Counted from the first letter of the stretch, positions 41,698 to 51,002 are shown. The stretch is 64,000 nucleotides of DNA from an uncultured Pelagibacteraceae bacterium (GCA_902560805.1 CACENW010000001.1:186001-250000), one strand, 5' to 3'. Translations and numbers: made by a program. The notes: generated by a model not told the origin, from the sequence alone.

Positions 41698-42443
41698 TAA
41701 TTTACTTGAAATAATTTTCCAAACCCTTCAACTGAATTATTTTTTTTTATTTTTACAAGGGTATCCCAAATTAACGCCTGATTGCTAGATAAAACTGTCG
41801 TATTTAATTTTTTTTCTAATTTATCAATAATTTCTAGAACTGGTAAAGCTGTGCATGAAACAAATAAAGCATCAGCTCCATTCAAATCTATTTTTGATAA
41901 TACTTCATACAAATAATCTTGATCAACTTTTCCAATGTCATAATCATCTTGAATATCAAAATAAGAATTTGATGTAACTTCAAAACCTTCACTTTTAAAA
42001 TAATCTAAAACATCATCATTTAATTTTTTGCTATAAGGGGTAAATATTGAAACTTTCTTAATATTTAATTTTTTTAATGCTTTAATAGCAGCAGTGCTTG
42101 GTGTTGATACATCTGCCATTGGTTTAGCAACTTTAACTTTTTCTTCAATTGAATCATGACCAGCAGCAATAGTTCCTGATGTGCATCCATAAACTACACA
42201 ATCCAAGTCTTGATCAGGTAATATATCTTTTGTAACGTCAGTGATTTTATTAGACATTTTAATCAAGTTTTCTTTCGTGAGAGGGTTGTAACACTCAATA
42301 CGATTAACAAAGAAATCGATTTTCTTATTTTTAATCACATTTATAAAATCTTTTTCAATCATAAAATCACTAGCAAGAGCAATTAAACCAACTCTAGGGT
42401 TAGCTTGGCCGATAAACTTAGGATCTATTTTTGTTGAATTCAT
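41697..42443 (-). CDS. Asp/Glu racemase-family protein (EutA/maleate isomerase-like)
   Basis: This 248-residue protein has the two catalytic cysteines of the Asp/Glu racemase superfamily at residues 87 (VVYGCTSGT) and 197 (LFVSCTALP), with the MADVSTPSTAAIKAL segment of the maleate isomerase/arylmalonate decarboxylase group. EutA, a protein of ectoine-utilisation clusters, is a member of this group. Partnering with the DoeA-like gene that overlaps its stop makes EutA-like the best label. Role in that pathway is not settled, so the call is by family and neighbourhood. Confidence 0.75.
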   Translation of the reverse strand: MNSTKIDPKFIGQANPRVGLIALASDFMIEKDFINVIKNKKIDFFVNRIECYNPLTKENLIKMSNKITDVTKDILPDQDLDCVVYGCTSGTIAAGHDSIEEKVKVAKPMADVSTPSTAAIKALKKLNIKKVSIFTPYSKKLNDDVLDYFKSEGFEVTSNSYFDIQDDYDIGKVDQDYLYEVLSKIDLNGADALFVSCTALPVLEIIDKLEKKLNTTVLSSNQALIWDTLVKIKKNNSVEGFGKLFQVN

Positions 42444-42500
42444 AAATTAAAAAGTGAATATATCATAAGTTCTTTAATAATCATTAATATTAAAATAGGC

Positions 42501-43373
42501 ATGAATATAAAAGATACTTTCGTAGCATCCCTTGTGCCTATTTTTTTAGGGTTCGGTTTTGTAATTGCTAAACCAGCATTTGAATCTTTTCCTCCTGTTC
42601 TTTTAATGGGTATCAGATTTACATTTGCTGCATCATTATTAATTTGGTGGTTTCCAATTCCAAAAGGATATTTGAAAAGAATATTTATTGCGTCATTAGT
42701 GGCTAATTCGTTGCAATATAGTATTACATATACTGGTTTAGATTTAATTGATGCATCTTCAGCAGTTCTTTTGGTTCAGATGGAAGTTCCGTTTGGAGTT
42801 ATTTTTGCTTACTTCATGCTTAAAGAAAAACCAACTATTAGAGCTTTGATTGGTATAGCAATTGCTTTTGTTGGTGTTTATATTTTAACTGGATCTCCTA
42901 ACTTGGATGGAAAGTTTATTGGAATTGGTCTTACAATTTTAGGATCTGCTATATGGGCTCTAGGACAAGTTATGGTTAAACCTTTAAGTAAAGAAATAAA
43001 TCCTTTAGCTTTAGTTGCATGGTTAGCATTATTCTCTGGACCAATTTTAATAATGCTTTCTGCAATAATTGATGGAAATACAATTAATTATTTAACAAAT
43101 GCAAAAATTGATCACTGGATCATTGCAATTTATATTGGTTTCATCATGCAACCAATTACTTATGGTTGTTTCTATTATGTTTTAAAAAACAACCCGCTTT
43201 ATAAAGTGCTTCCTATCGTTACGATGGGTATACCCCCAACAGGATTATTGGCTGCAATTTTTCTTTTAGGTGAAAAACCAACACAAGAATTATTTATAGG
43301 TGGTGCAATAATAATAGTAGGTGTAATTTTAATTGTATTTACAAAAAATAAAGAAGAAGAGGAAATAAAATGA
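42501..43373 (+). CDS. EamA/DMT-family transporter
   Basis: This 290-residue protein has about ten hydrophobic helices arranged as two EamA repeats, with the repeat-end signature (VLLVQMEVPFGVIFAYFMLKEKPT, and LLAAIFLLGEKPTQELFIGGAIIIVGV in the second half). It moves small metabolites, mostly outward. It overlaps the next gene by four bases, so export or uptake is probably tied to the hydroxyacid dehydrogenase and aldehyde dehydrogenase downstream. Confidence 0.88.
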   Translation: MNIKDTFVASLVPIFLGFGFVIAKPAFESFPPVLLMGIRFTFAASLLIWWFPIPKGYLKRIFIASLVANSLQYSITYTGLDLIDASSAVLLVQMEVPFGVIFAYFMLKEKPTIRALIGIAIAFVGVYILTGSPNLDGKFIGIGLTILGSAIWALGQVMVKPLSKEINPLALVAWLALFSGPILIMLSAIIDGNTINYLTNAKIDHWIIAIYIGFIMQPITYGCFYYVLKNNPLYKVLPIVTMGIPPTGLLAAIFLLGEKPTQELFIGGAIIIVGVILIVFTKNKEEEEIK

Positions 43374-44311
43374 AAATAGGTTTTATTGGTTTAGGAAATG
43401 TGGGTGGTAAACTAGCTGGAAGCTTAATAAGAAATAATTTTGATGTTACTGTTAGAGAAATAGATGAAAGTTTAACAAATGAATTTAAAAAGCTAGGTGC
43501 TAAAATTGCAAAATCTCCTAAAGAATTAGCAGAAAAATCAGATCTAATAATTACTTCTCTTCCTTCGCCTGAAGTTTCTGCAGAAGTTATGGAAAATGAA
43601 GATGGAGTTCTAAATGGTTTGTCAGAAAATAAAATTTGGTTAGAAATGAGTACAACAGATGAAAATGAAGTTAAAAGACTTGGGAATAAGGTAATATCAA
43701 AAAAAGCTATCCCACTAGATGGGCCTGTAAGTGGTGGTTGTCATAGAGCTGCTACAGGTAATATTGCTATATTTGTAGGTGGAGAAAGAAAAGCTTTTGA
43801 AAAAATATTGCCTGCTTTAACTGTAATGGGTAGAAAAGTTTTACATACTGGTGAATTAGGTAGTGCATCTGTTCTTAAAGTCATAACAAATTACTTAGCA
43901 TCAGTTCATTTAGTAGCTTTAGGTGAGGCATGGACTGTTGCGAAAAAATCAAATTTAGATCTAACTAAAGCATTTAAAGGTATAGCAGTCTCATCTGGAA
44001 ATTCTTTTGTACATGAAACAGAAAGTCAGGTTATTTTAAATGGCTCTTATAATATCAATTTCACAATGGATCTTGTTTTAAAAGATACTGGTTTATTTGA
44101 TAGTCTGGCTAAGAAATTAAATGCTCCTTTAGAGATTTCTCCAAAGATAGTTGAGATATTTAAAGATGGGCAAAAAAAATATGGTTCAAGAGCATGGTCT
44201 TCCATGATTGTAAAAAGAATGGAGGATTTAAATAAAATTAATTTTAGAGCTGAAGGTTTTCCTGATGAGCTTGTGGATAATGAACCAGAAGAAAAAGGCT
44301 ATGAAATTTAA
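43370..44311 (+). CDS. beta-hydroxyacid dehydrogenase (3-hydroxyisobutyrate dehydrogenase family)
   Basis: This 313-residue protein has the NAD-binding motif GFIGLGNVGGKLAGSL at its start, the substrate-binding DGPVSGGCHRAATGN, and the catalytic lysine in SASVLKVITNYLASVH. The family oxidises beta-hydroxy acids to semialdehydes or keto acids. The aldehyde dehydrogenase 21 bases downstream could take the semialdehyde product. Exact substrate is unknown (3-hydroxyisobutyrate, tartronate-semialdehyde type or others). Confidence 0.87.
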   Translation: MKIGFIGLGNVGGKLAGSLIRNNFDVTVREIDESLTNEFKKLGAKIAKSPKELAEKSDLIITSLPSPEVSAEVMENEDGVLNGLSENKIWLEMSTTDENEVKRLGNKVISKKAIPLDGPVSGGCHRAATGNIAIFVGGERKAFEKILPALTVMGRKVLHTGELGSASVLKVITNYLASVHLVALGEAWTVAKKSNLDLTKAFKGIAVSSGNSFVHETESQVILNGSYNINFTMDLVLKDTGLFDSLAKKLNAPLEISPKIVEIFKDGQKKYGSRAWSSMIVKRMEDLNKINFRAEGFPDELVDNEPEEKGYEI

Positions 44312-44332
44312 TAAATATGCTAAGATTATTAA

Positions 44333-45766
44333 ATGTTAGATAAAAGAAAATTTTATATAAATGGTGGATGGGTTGATCCAATTAAAAAAAAAGACTTCGA
44401 AGTAATTAACCCATGTAATGAAGATCCTTGTGCAATTATTTCGTTAGGTTCAAAAGATGATACAGATAATGCTGTAAAAGCTGCAAAAACTGCATTTGAG
44501 AGCTTTAAAGAAACCACTAAAGAAGAAAGATTAGATTTACTTGAAAAATTATTAACTATTTACAAAAGAAGGTTTGGTGAAATGGCTGAAGCTATCTCAT
44601 TAGAAATGGGAGCACCAATGGATTGGGCTACAGATGTGCAAACTGCATCTGGACAAGCTCACTTGGAAGATTTTATAATTAGACTTAAAGAATTTGAATT
44701 TGATGAGCATTTTGATGAAAAATCAAATAATCATATTTATTATGAACCAATTGGTGTTTGTGGATTAATAACTCCATGGAACTGGCCTATTAATCAAATA
44801 GCTTTAAAGGTAGTTCCTGCATTTGCAACAGGATGTACAATGATTTTAAAACCATCTGAAATAGCACCAATATCAGCAATGTTATTTGCAGAAATGATTG
44901 ATGAAGTTGGATTTCCTAAAGGGGTTTTTAATTTAGTGAATGGAGATGGTGTTGGCGTTGGAACTCAAATTTCAAGTCATCCTGATATTGATATGGTTTC
45001 TTTTACAGGTTCAACAAGAGCTGGGAGATTAATTTCAAAAAATGCTGCTGAAACAATTAAAAGAGTTTGTTTAGAACTTGGAGGCAAAGGCGGAAATATA
45101 GTTTTTGCGGACAGTTATAAAAATGCAGTTCGAGATGGCATCAGAAATGTAATGAGTAATTCAGGTCAATCCTGTGATGCACCTACAAGAATGCTTGTTG
45201 AAAAATCTATTTACCAAAGAGCTGTGGATGAAGCAGTTGATGAGGCAAACAAAATAGGAGTTGATCAAGCCTCTAAAAAAGGAGATCACATTGGACCTGT
45301 AATTTCAAAAACTCAGTATGATAAAATTATAAATTTAATTGAAAGTGGAATTAAAGAAGGAGCAACGTTAGCTGCAGGAGGTCCTGAACTACCTAATGGA
45401 TTAAACAAAGGCTATTTTATTAAACCCACAATTTTCACAAATGTTACAAATGAGATGAGAATAGCAAAAGAAGAAATTTTTGGTCCAGTTCTATCTATTA
45501 TTCCATTTGAAACTGAAGATGAAGCAGTCAACATTGTTAATGACACTTCATATGGTTTAGGAAATTATTTACAAACTAATGACAGAGAAAAAGCTCATAG
45601 AGTTGCAAAAAAATTAAGATCAGGTTGTGTTTATATAAATGGTAATGCAGCTGACGCAGGCACCCCGTTTGGGGGATATAGACAATCAGGAAATGGTAGA
45701 GAAGGTGGAGTATGGGGCCTCACAGAATATCTTGAAGTAAAAACTGTTACTGGTTGGAAGAATTAA
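44333..45766 (+). CDS. NAD(P)-dependent aldehyde dehydrogenase (copy 2)
   Basis: This 477-residue ALDH has the catalytic cysteine in SNSGQSCDAPTRMLVEKS, the base glutamate in LELGGKGGN and the TPWNWPINQIALKV segment. It is a close paralog of the enzyme at 28685-30118. It follows the beta-hydroxyacid dehydrogenase gene in one run, so it may oxidise a semialdehyde. The last 20 bases overlap the end of the convergent 2H-phosphoesterase-like gene. Confidence 0.9.
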   Translation: MLDKRKFYINGGWVDPIKKKDFEVINPCNEDPCAIISLGSKDDTDNAVKAAKTAFESFKETTKEERLDLLEKLLTIYKRRFGEMAEAISLEMGAPMDWATDVQTASGQAHLEDFIIRLKEFEFDEHFDEKSNNHIYYEPIGVCGLITPWNWPINQIALKVVPAFATGCTMILKPSEIAPISAMLFAEMIDEVGFPKGVFNLVNGDGVGVGTQISSHPDIDMVSFTGSTRAGRLISKNAAETIKRVCLELGGKGGNIVFADSYKNAVRDGIRNVMSNSGQSCDAPTRMLVEKSIYQRAVDEAVDEANKIGVDQASKKGDHIGPVISKTQYDKIINLIESGIKEGATLAAGGPELPNGLNKGYFIKPTIFTNVTNEMRIAKEEIFGPVLSIIPFETEDEAVNIVNDTSYGLGNYLQTNDREKAHRVAKKLRSGCVYINGNAADAGTPFGGYRQSGNGREGGVWGLTEYLEVKTVTGWKN

Positions 45767-46466
45767 TACTTTTAAATTCTAGCATATCTTCAAAAGTGCA
45801 CATTTCAGGTTTTTCAAGAGTTAGTTTTGGAAATCTTTTACTAAAGTCAAAAAATAATTTTTTATTAAATTCAATTAAATTTTTTATTTCAGTTTGATTA
45901 AGTTCTCTTAATATATACGCTAGAGTAATATGGAAAGTGTATCTTTGATGATTTTCAAATTGAATTTTTAACAAACTGCTTAGTTCATCTCTACAATTTC
46001 TTAATATTTTTTCGTCCTTTTCAGAAAATGGTTCTAAAATAATACTGTAACCACCAAAAAACATTTTTAATTTTAAGTTTAATTCTTCAGGAAAAATATA
46101 ATCCTTAATTCTTTTATTTAACTCAATAGCTATATTTTTATAATCCATATTAGGATCTATATTTGATGGCCAATATTTAGTGTTTTTTGTATTTAAATTA
46201 CAACAATCAAATAATGTCATATGAAAACTAGAAGCAGGTAAATAGAAATAAGTTTTTTTAGGATTAAAATTTTCTATTTTTTTTTGATAATTAATAATTT
46301 CATTAGATAAATCAGTATTAAGAGGAATATTGCAAATTATTGTGCAGCCTGGAAATAATAAAGGATTTCCTTTGTCATCAAATTTATTTTCAGCACCTTT
46401 TAAAGTATAACCTTCAAGTTTACCTGCTAAAAACTTTTCCTCATTATTAACTATATTTAAATCCAT
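45747..46466 (-). CDS. 2H-phosphoesterase-like protein (DUF1868 type)
   Basis: This 239-residue protein has the two H-x-T/S motifs that define the 2H phosphoesterase superfamily, HMT at residues 82-84 (SSFHMTLFDC) and HIT at 179-181 (TFHITLAY). The opening KFDDKGNPLLFPGCTII resembles DUF1868. Such enzymes act on cyclic phosphodiester bonds or RNA ends. It is the last gene of the ugp run, nine bases after the glycerophosphodiesterase gene, so a substrate such as a cyclic glycerophosphate is conceivable. Confidence 0.75.
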   Translation of the reverse strand: MDLNIVNNEEKFLAGKLEGYTLKGAENKFDDKGNPLLFPGCTIICNIPLNTDLSNEIINYQKKIENFNPKKTYFYLPASSFHMTLFDCCNLNTKNTKYWPSNIDPNMDYKNIAIELNKRIKDYIFPEELNLKLKMFFGGYSIILEPFSEKDEKILRNCRDELSSLLKIQFENHQRYTFHITLAYILRELNQTEIKNLIEFNKKLFFDFSKRFPKLTLEKPEMCTFEDMLEFKSINSSNQ

Positions 46467-46475
46467 TTAAATAAA

Positions 46476-47399
46476 CTAGAACCAGTTTATATTTTCTTTA
46501 TCACAAAGTTCTTTCAACCTTATTGGATAATCTGTCATGATGCCATCTACACCATATTCAATCATTTTTAACATGTCGTACTCTTTATTTACCGTCCATA
46601 CATTGATTGGTAAATCCTCTTGGTGAGAAATATCGACAAGTTTTTTTGTAATATCTTTATGGTAAGGATGCCAAGCTTTTCCACCTTGTGATTTTATAAT
46701 TTTAGGTAATTCATGATTGTCAGAAAAAGGTAAAAAACTCATCCATGGAGATCTATTATAAATCGTATTTTTAATTTTCATTCCTCTTGGTTGTTGGTAG
46801 GTTAAATATGCTCTTGATATTTCAGGAAAATTATTTTTTATTTCTGTTAGTATCCTCCAATCAAATGAAGAAACAATTATTCTATTTTGCAGATTTGATT
46901 TATCTACCTCTTTGATAACTAATTTCACTGTATCCTCAGGAACTGGTGTTAAATTTTCCTCATCTGGCGTAGATTTAATTTCTAAATTTATTAATAAATT
47001 TTCAGATATATTTTTCGAGGATAATTCTAATAACTCAGAAAGTTTAGGTATCTTTTGATTTTCTAAAGTTTTTTGATTGAGAAATCTTCTTCCATATCTT
47101 GATAACTTATTAAGTGAACCTACATCATATTTTAAAATCTCATTATAAGTTAAATCAAAAATTTTAATATTTTCATCTGTTATCCAATTTCCTTCATCAT
47201 CTTTAGTTAAACTTGGATCTAGCCTAAAATCATGGGTAATGACAGGTATAAGATCCTTAGAAATTAAAATATCTGTTTCGTAGGCATTAATATTATTTTC
47301 AAATAAATATTTAAAGCTATCTAATGTATTTTCTGGTAAATCGCCTCTGGCTCCCCTGTGACCATAAATTTTTATATGATTTGGTTTTGCTAAAATCAA
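46476..47399 (-). CDS. ugpQ: glycerophosphodiester phosphodiesterase
   Basis: This 307-residue enzyme has the GDPD signature YGHRGARGDLPENTLDSF near residues 12-30, the ETDILISKDLIPVITHD metal and catalytic segment, and NVWTVNKEYDMLKMIEYGVDGIMTDYP at the C-terminus. It cleaves glycerophosphodiesters to glycerol-3-phosphate and an alcohol such as choline. No signal peptide is visible, so it acts in the cytoplasm after uptake by the ugp transporter two bases upstream. Confidence 0.92.
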   Translation of the reverse strand: MILAKPNHIKIYGHRGARGDLPENTLDSFKYLFENNINAYETDILISKDLIPVITHDFRLDPSLTKDDEGNWITDENIKIFDLTYNEILKYDVGSLNKLSRYGRRFLNQKTLENQKIPKLSELLELSSKNISENLLINLEIKSTPDEENLTPVPEDTVKLVIKEVDKSNLQNRIIVSSFDWRILTEIKNNFPEISRAYLTYQQPRGMKIKNTIYNRSPWMSFLPFSDNHELPKIIKSQGGKAWHPYHKDITKKLVDISHQEDLPINVWTVNKEYDMLKMIEYGVDGIMTDYPIRLKELCDKENINWF

Positions 47400-47401
47400 A
47401 T

Positions 47402-48454
47402 TTAGTTTACTCTTTTGCCAGTGCTTTTATCAAAGATATAATATTTATTTTCTTCAATATTCAAACTTAGAGTGTCGCCTCTTTTGATTGTTTGGTTTCC
47501 TGGAGATCTATAACAAAAATCTTTTATATTTTTTATTTGTCCATAAACAAGATTATCTGAACCTAGCTGTTCTACCAATTCTACTTTTAAATTTATTAAA
47601 CCATTTTCAGACTCTATTAAATGCTCTGGTCTTATTCCTAAAGTAACCTCACCATTATAATCGCTATCTATATTTTTTATTTCAAAATTTTCAGCTGATA
47701 GCGTTTTGTTATTTAAATTAGCATCTAAAAAATTCATTTGTGGAGAACCGATAAAACCAGCAACAAATAAAGATTCTGGATTATTATAAATCTCAATAGG
47801 GGTTCCAAGCTGTTCAATAATTCCATTATTTATAACAGCCAATCTATCCGCAAGGGTCATGGCCTCAACTTGATCGTGTGTAACAAATATACTTGTTACT
47901 CCAACTTTCTGCTGAAGTTTTTTGATTTCAAGTCTCATCTGGATTCTTAGTTTTGCGTCCAAGTTTGAAAGAGGCTCATCAAATAAGAATATTTTAGGGT
48001 TTCTAACAATCGCTCTACCCATAGCAACTCTTTGTCTTTGACCACCAGATAACATTGATGGTTTTCTTTGTAAAAAATCTGAAATTTGCAAAAGTTTAGC
48101 TGCATCATTAACTTTTTGCTCGATTGTTTCTTTGTCAATTCCTCTGTTTTTTAAACCATAAGCTAGATTGTTATAAACATTCATATGTGGATACAATGCA
48201 TAGTTCTGAAATACCATTGCTACATCTCTTTCAGATGGATCAACTTCATTTATTAATTGTCCATCAAGATTAATATCACCTTCAGTTATGTCCTCTAAAC
48301 CTGCAACCATTCTTAACAATGTTGATTTTCCACATCCACTGGGTCCTACAAAAACCATGAACTCTCCTTCATCAACACTTAATGAAGTTTCATGTACTGC
48401 TTTTGTGCCGTTAGGGTAAATCTTAGTTACATTTTTTAAATCTAAAAAACTCAT
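47402..48454 (-). CDS. ugpC: glycerol-3-phosphate-type ABC transporter ATP-binding protein
   Basis: This 350-residue ATPase has Walker A (GPSGCGKST, residues 37-45), signature LSGGQRQRVAMGRAI, Walker B IFLFDEPLSNLD and a C-terminal MalK/UgpC-type regulatory domain (VTLGIRPEHLI). It directly follows the second UgpE-like permease and precedes ugpQ. It energises uptake of glycerol-3-phosphate or glycerophosphodiesters. Confidence 0.92.
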   Translation of the reverse strand: MSFLDLKNVTKIYPNGTKAVHETSLSVDEGEFMVFVGPSGCGKSTLLRMVAGLEDITEGDINLDGQLINEVDPSERDVAMVFQNYALYPHMNVYNNLAYGLKNRGIDKETIEQKVNDAAKLLQISDFLQRKPSMLSGGQRQRVAMGRAIVRNPKIFLFDEPLSNLDAKLRIQMRLEIKKLQQKVGVTSIFVTHDQVEAMTLADRLAVINNGIIEQLGTPIEIYNNPESLFVAGFIGSPQMNFLDANLNNKTLSAENFEIKNIDSDYNGEVTLGIRPEHLIESENGLINLKVELVEQLGSDNLVYGQIKNIKDFCYRSPGNQTIKRGDTLSLNIEENKYYIFDKSTGKRVN

Positions 48455-49306
48455 TTATTTCTCCGTTTGAATTAATCCTTTTATGAACCATTTTTGTAAA
48501 AATACCACCACTAATACCGGAGGTATCATAGACAAAATAATATACGCAAATCTTTCTGCAGTTCTTGGTAGTGCAACTCCTTCATAACTCTCTGTGTAAA
48601 TAATTTTCATCCCCATTACAACAGTCCAATATTCTTCGGCAGTAGTCATAATCAATGGCCATAAATATTGGCTATATCCATAAACAAACATAAATATAAA
48701 CATTGCAGCTATCATAGTTTTTGATAGTGGAACTAAGAAATCAATGAAAAAACTCCAAGCATTTGCTCCATCTAATTTTGCAGACTCCAATAATTCATCT
48801 GGAATTGTTTTGTAAAATTGTCTGAAGAAAAAAGTTGCCGTTGCTGAGGCAACTAATGGAAGAATAAGTCCTGTATACGAATTGGTCAAACCTAAATCAG
48901 AAACTATTTTATAGCTTGGAAATATTCTCACCTCTAAAGGAACTAGTAGAGTAATGAAGATCAACCAAAAAATTGGTACTGCTAATTTAAATCTATAATA
49001 AACTAAAGCGTATGCAGACATTGCTGAAATAGCCACTTTAAGTGTAGCAATTCCTAAAGCCATTATAAAACTGTTAACAAACATTTTTGCAGCGGTTACT
49101 TCCTCAGACCAACCACCTTTTTCATTTAAAACTTCATTATAGTTTCTTGAAAATTGATCACCCAAAGTAAACCTCATACCTTCTGTAAGTATAGATACAT
49201 TTTCATGTGTGGAACTTGCAAAAGAAATCCAAATTGGGAGAACCATTAACAAAACTCCTATAATTAAAATAATATGAGCAACAATTTGAAGTGGTTTTAT
49301 TTTCAT
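48455..49306 (-). CDS. ugpE: UgpE-like ABC permease, second tandem copy
   Basis: This 283-residue permease has six helices and the EAA loop DELLESAKLDGANAWSFF. It is very similar to the permease encoded just upstream (49303-50124): the EAA region and SKTMI.AM.IFMF..GY.QYLWPL are nearly identical. It carries a short insert after the fifth helix (TESYEGVALPRTAER) absent from the sister copy. It overlaps that gene by four bases. A tandem duplication of ugpE is the simplest explanation. Confidence 0.88.
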   Translation of the reverse strand: MKIKPLQIVAHIILIIGVLLMVLPIWISFASSTHENVSILTEGMRFTLGDQFSRNYNEVLNEKGGWSEEVTAAKMFVNSFIMALGIATLKVAISAMSAYALVYYRFKLAVPIFWLIFITLLVPLEVRIFPSYKIVSDLGLTNSYTGLILPLVASATATFFFRQFYKTIPDELLESAKLDGANAWSFFIDFLVPLSKTMIAAMFIFMFVYGYSQYLWPLIMTTAEEYWTVVMGMKIIYTESYEGVALPRTAERFAYIILSMIPPVLVVVFLQKWFIKGLIQTEK

Positions 49307-50124
49307 TTATCTTGAAAAACTCCTTTAATAAAATGTTTCTGTAAAACAATTATAATTAAAATTGGTGGAACCATAGACATCATAACAAACGCAAAACGAT
49401 GAACGATTGAACCTGACATCATCTTTAATCCCATAACTACAGTCCAGTATTGTTCTGAGCTTGTTACTAATAATGGCCATAGGTACTGGTTGTAACCAAA
49501 AACAAACATAAATATTAACATGGCCACTATCATTGTTTTTGATAATGGAACTAAAAAATCAACAAAAAATCTCCAAGTATTTGCTCCATCTAGCTTTGCT
49601 GATTCAAGTAATTCATCTGGAACCGTTTTGTAAAACTGTCTAAAAAATAATGTTGCTATCGCTGAAGCTGATATAGGCACAATTAATCCAAAATAAGAAT
49701 TTACTAGATTTAACTCAGCCATTACTGAATACGTAGGAAAAATTCTTAACTCTAATGGAACTAAAATTGTAACAAATATTATCCAGAACAATAATGTTGC
49801 ATATTTTGTTCTATAATAAACTAAAGCATAAGCAGCCATTAAAGATGTAATAACAGATAATATTGCAACTCCGGTTGCCATTATGAAACTGTTTAAAAAC
49901 ATTTTTAAAGCGGTTATCTCTTTGAAAAAACCACCTTGATATAACAAAACTCTCATATAATTTTCATAAAAGCTGTCTCCTAAAAACATTTGAAGACCAT
50001 GAGTATTAATCGTTAAACCAGTATGCGTTGAACTCGCGAAAATCATCCACACAGGAACAATCATAATTAATATTCCTATAAACAAAATAAAATGAGAAAA
50101 TCCTGATGTAATTAATCTAGTCAT
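49303..50124 (-). CDS. ugpE: UgpE-like ABC permease, first tandem copy
   Basis: This 273-residue permease has six helices and the EAA loop DELLESAKLDGANTWRFF. Length and sequence are closer to standard UgpE than the downstream copy. Its start overlaps the ugpA stop by one base (TAATG), and its end overlaps the second copy by four bases. Each copy keeps intact helices and the coupling loop, so both look functional. The pair may form alternative heterodimers with UgpA. Confidence 0.88.
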   Translation of the reverse strand: MTRLITSGFSHFILFIGILIMIVPVWMIFASSTHTGLTINTHGLQMFLGDSFYENYMRVLLYQGGFFKEITALKMFLNSFIMATGVAILSVITSLMAAYALVYYRTKYATLLFWIIFVTILVPLELRIFPTYSVMAELNLVNSYFGLIVPISASAIATLFFRQFYKTVPDELLESAKLDGANTWRFFVDFLVPLSKTMIVAMLIFMFVFGYNQYLWPLLVTSSEQYWTVVMGLKMMSGSIVHRFAFVMMSMVPPILIIIVLQKHFIKGVFQDK

Positions 50125-51002
50125 TAATTATAATGTATTCTCCCTTCTATGTATCTAAATTGAAAAATTGTAATAAATAATACTATGAACATCATCATTA
50201 TTGATTGAGCGCCTGCGCTTCCTAAATCTAGTCCTCTGAATCCATCCATATAAGCCTTGTAAACTAAAGTTCTTGTTTCACCTGATGGAGCTCCAATTGT
50301 TGTGGTGTCAATAATACCGAACGTATCAAAAAATGCATAAGTAATATTAATAATAATTAAAAAGAATGTTGTTGGCATTAATAACGGAAACGTAATTGTC
50401 CAAAATCTTCTAACACTGTTTTTGCAATCTATCATAGATGCTTCAATCACAGATCTTTGTATGGCTTGTAGACCCGCCAAAAAGAAAATGAAATTTGCAC
50501 TAATTTGCTTCCAGGAGCCAGCAATAATTAAGTAAATATATGAGTCAAAGACACTTTCGTACCAATTAAATCCCCAGAGATTATTAAACAAATGGTAAAG
50601 TAGTCCAAATCTTTCACTAAAAAAATAATTTGCCATTACACCAACAACAGCAGGAGCAATTGCATATGGCCAAATTAATAATGTTTTGTATGCACTTTTG
50701 CCATGCATAACATTGTTTGCCTGAACTGCGAGCAACAAGCCAATAGAAGCTGTGATTAGTGTTATTACAAAACTATAAATAATAGTAAACTTAAATGCTA
50801 TCCAATAAGCAGGATCATCAAAGATGAATAAAAAATTATCAAACCATACAAACTGAGTTCCAAATCCAAATGCATCCTGCATTGTAAATGCATCTCTAAA
50901 AGTTTGAATGATTGGCCAATATAAAAAAATTAATAAAATTCCTAACTGTGGAGCCAAAAATAAATATTGAGAATAACTAGATTTAAATTGGACTTTTTTC
51001 AT
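50124..51002 (-). CDS. ugpA: UgpA-like ABC permease
   Basis: This 292-residue permease has six helices, a start YLFLAPQLGILLIFLYWPI typical of UgpA/MalF-type subunits, and an EAA loop (VIEASMIDCKNSVRRFWTITFPLLMP). It is separated from ugpB by 58 bases that contain a hairpin with U-run, and overlaps the first UgpE-like gene by one base. Confidence 0.9.
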   Translation of the reverse strand: MKKVQFKSSYSQYLFLAPQLGILLIFLYWPIIQTFRDAFTMQDAFGFGTQFVWFDNFLFIFDDPAYWIAFKFTIIYSFVITLITASIGLLLAVQANNVMHGKSAYKTLLIWPYAIAPAVVGVMANYFFSERFGLLYHLFNNLWGFNWYESVFDSYIYLIIAGSWKQISANFIFFLAGLQAIQRSVIEASMIDCKNSVRRFWTITFPLLMPTTFFLIIINITYAFFDTFGIIDTTTIGAPSGETRTLVYKAYMDGFRGLDLGSAGAQSIMMMFIVLFITIFQFRYIEGRIHYN

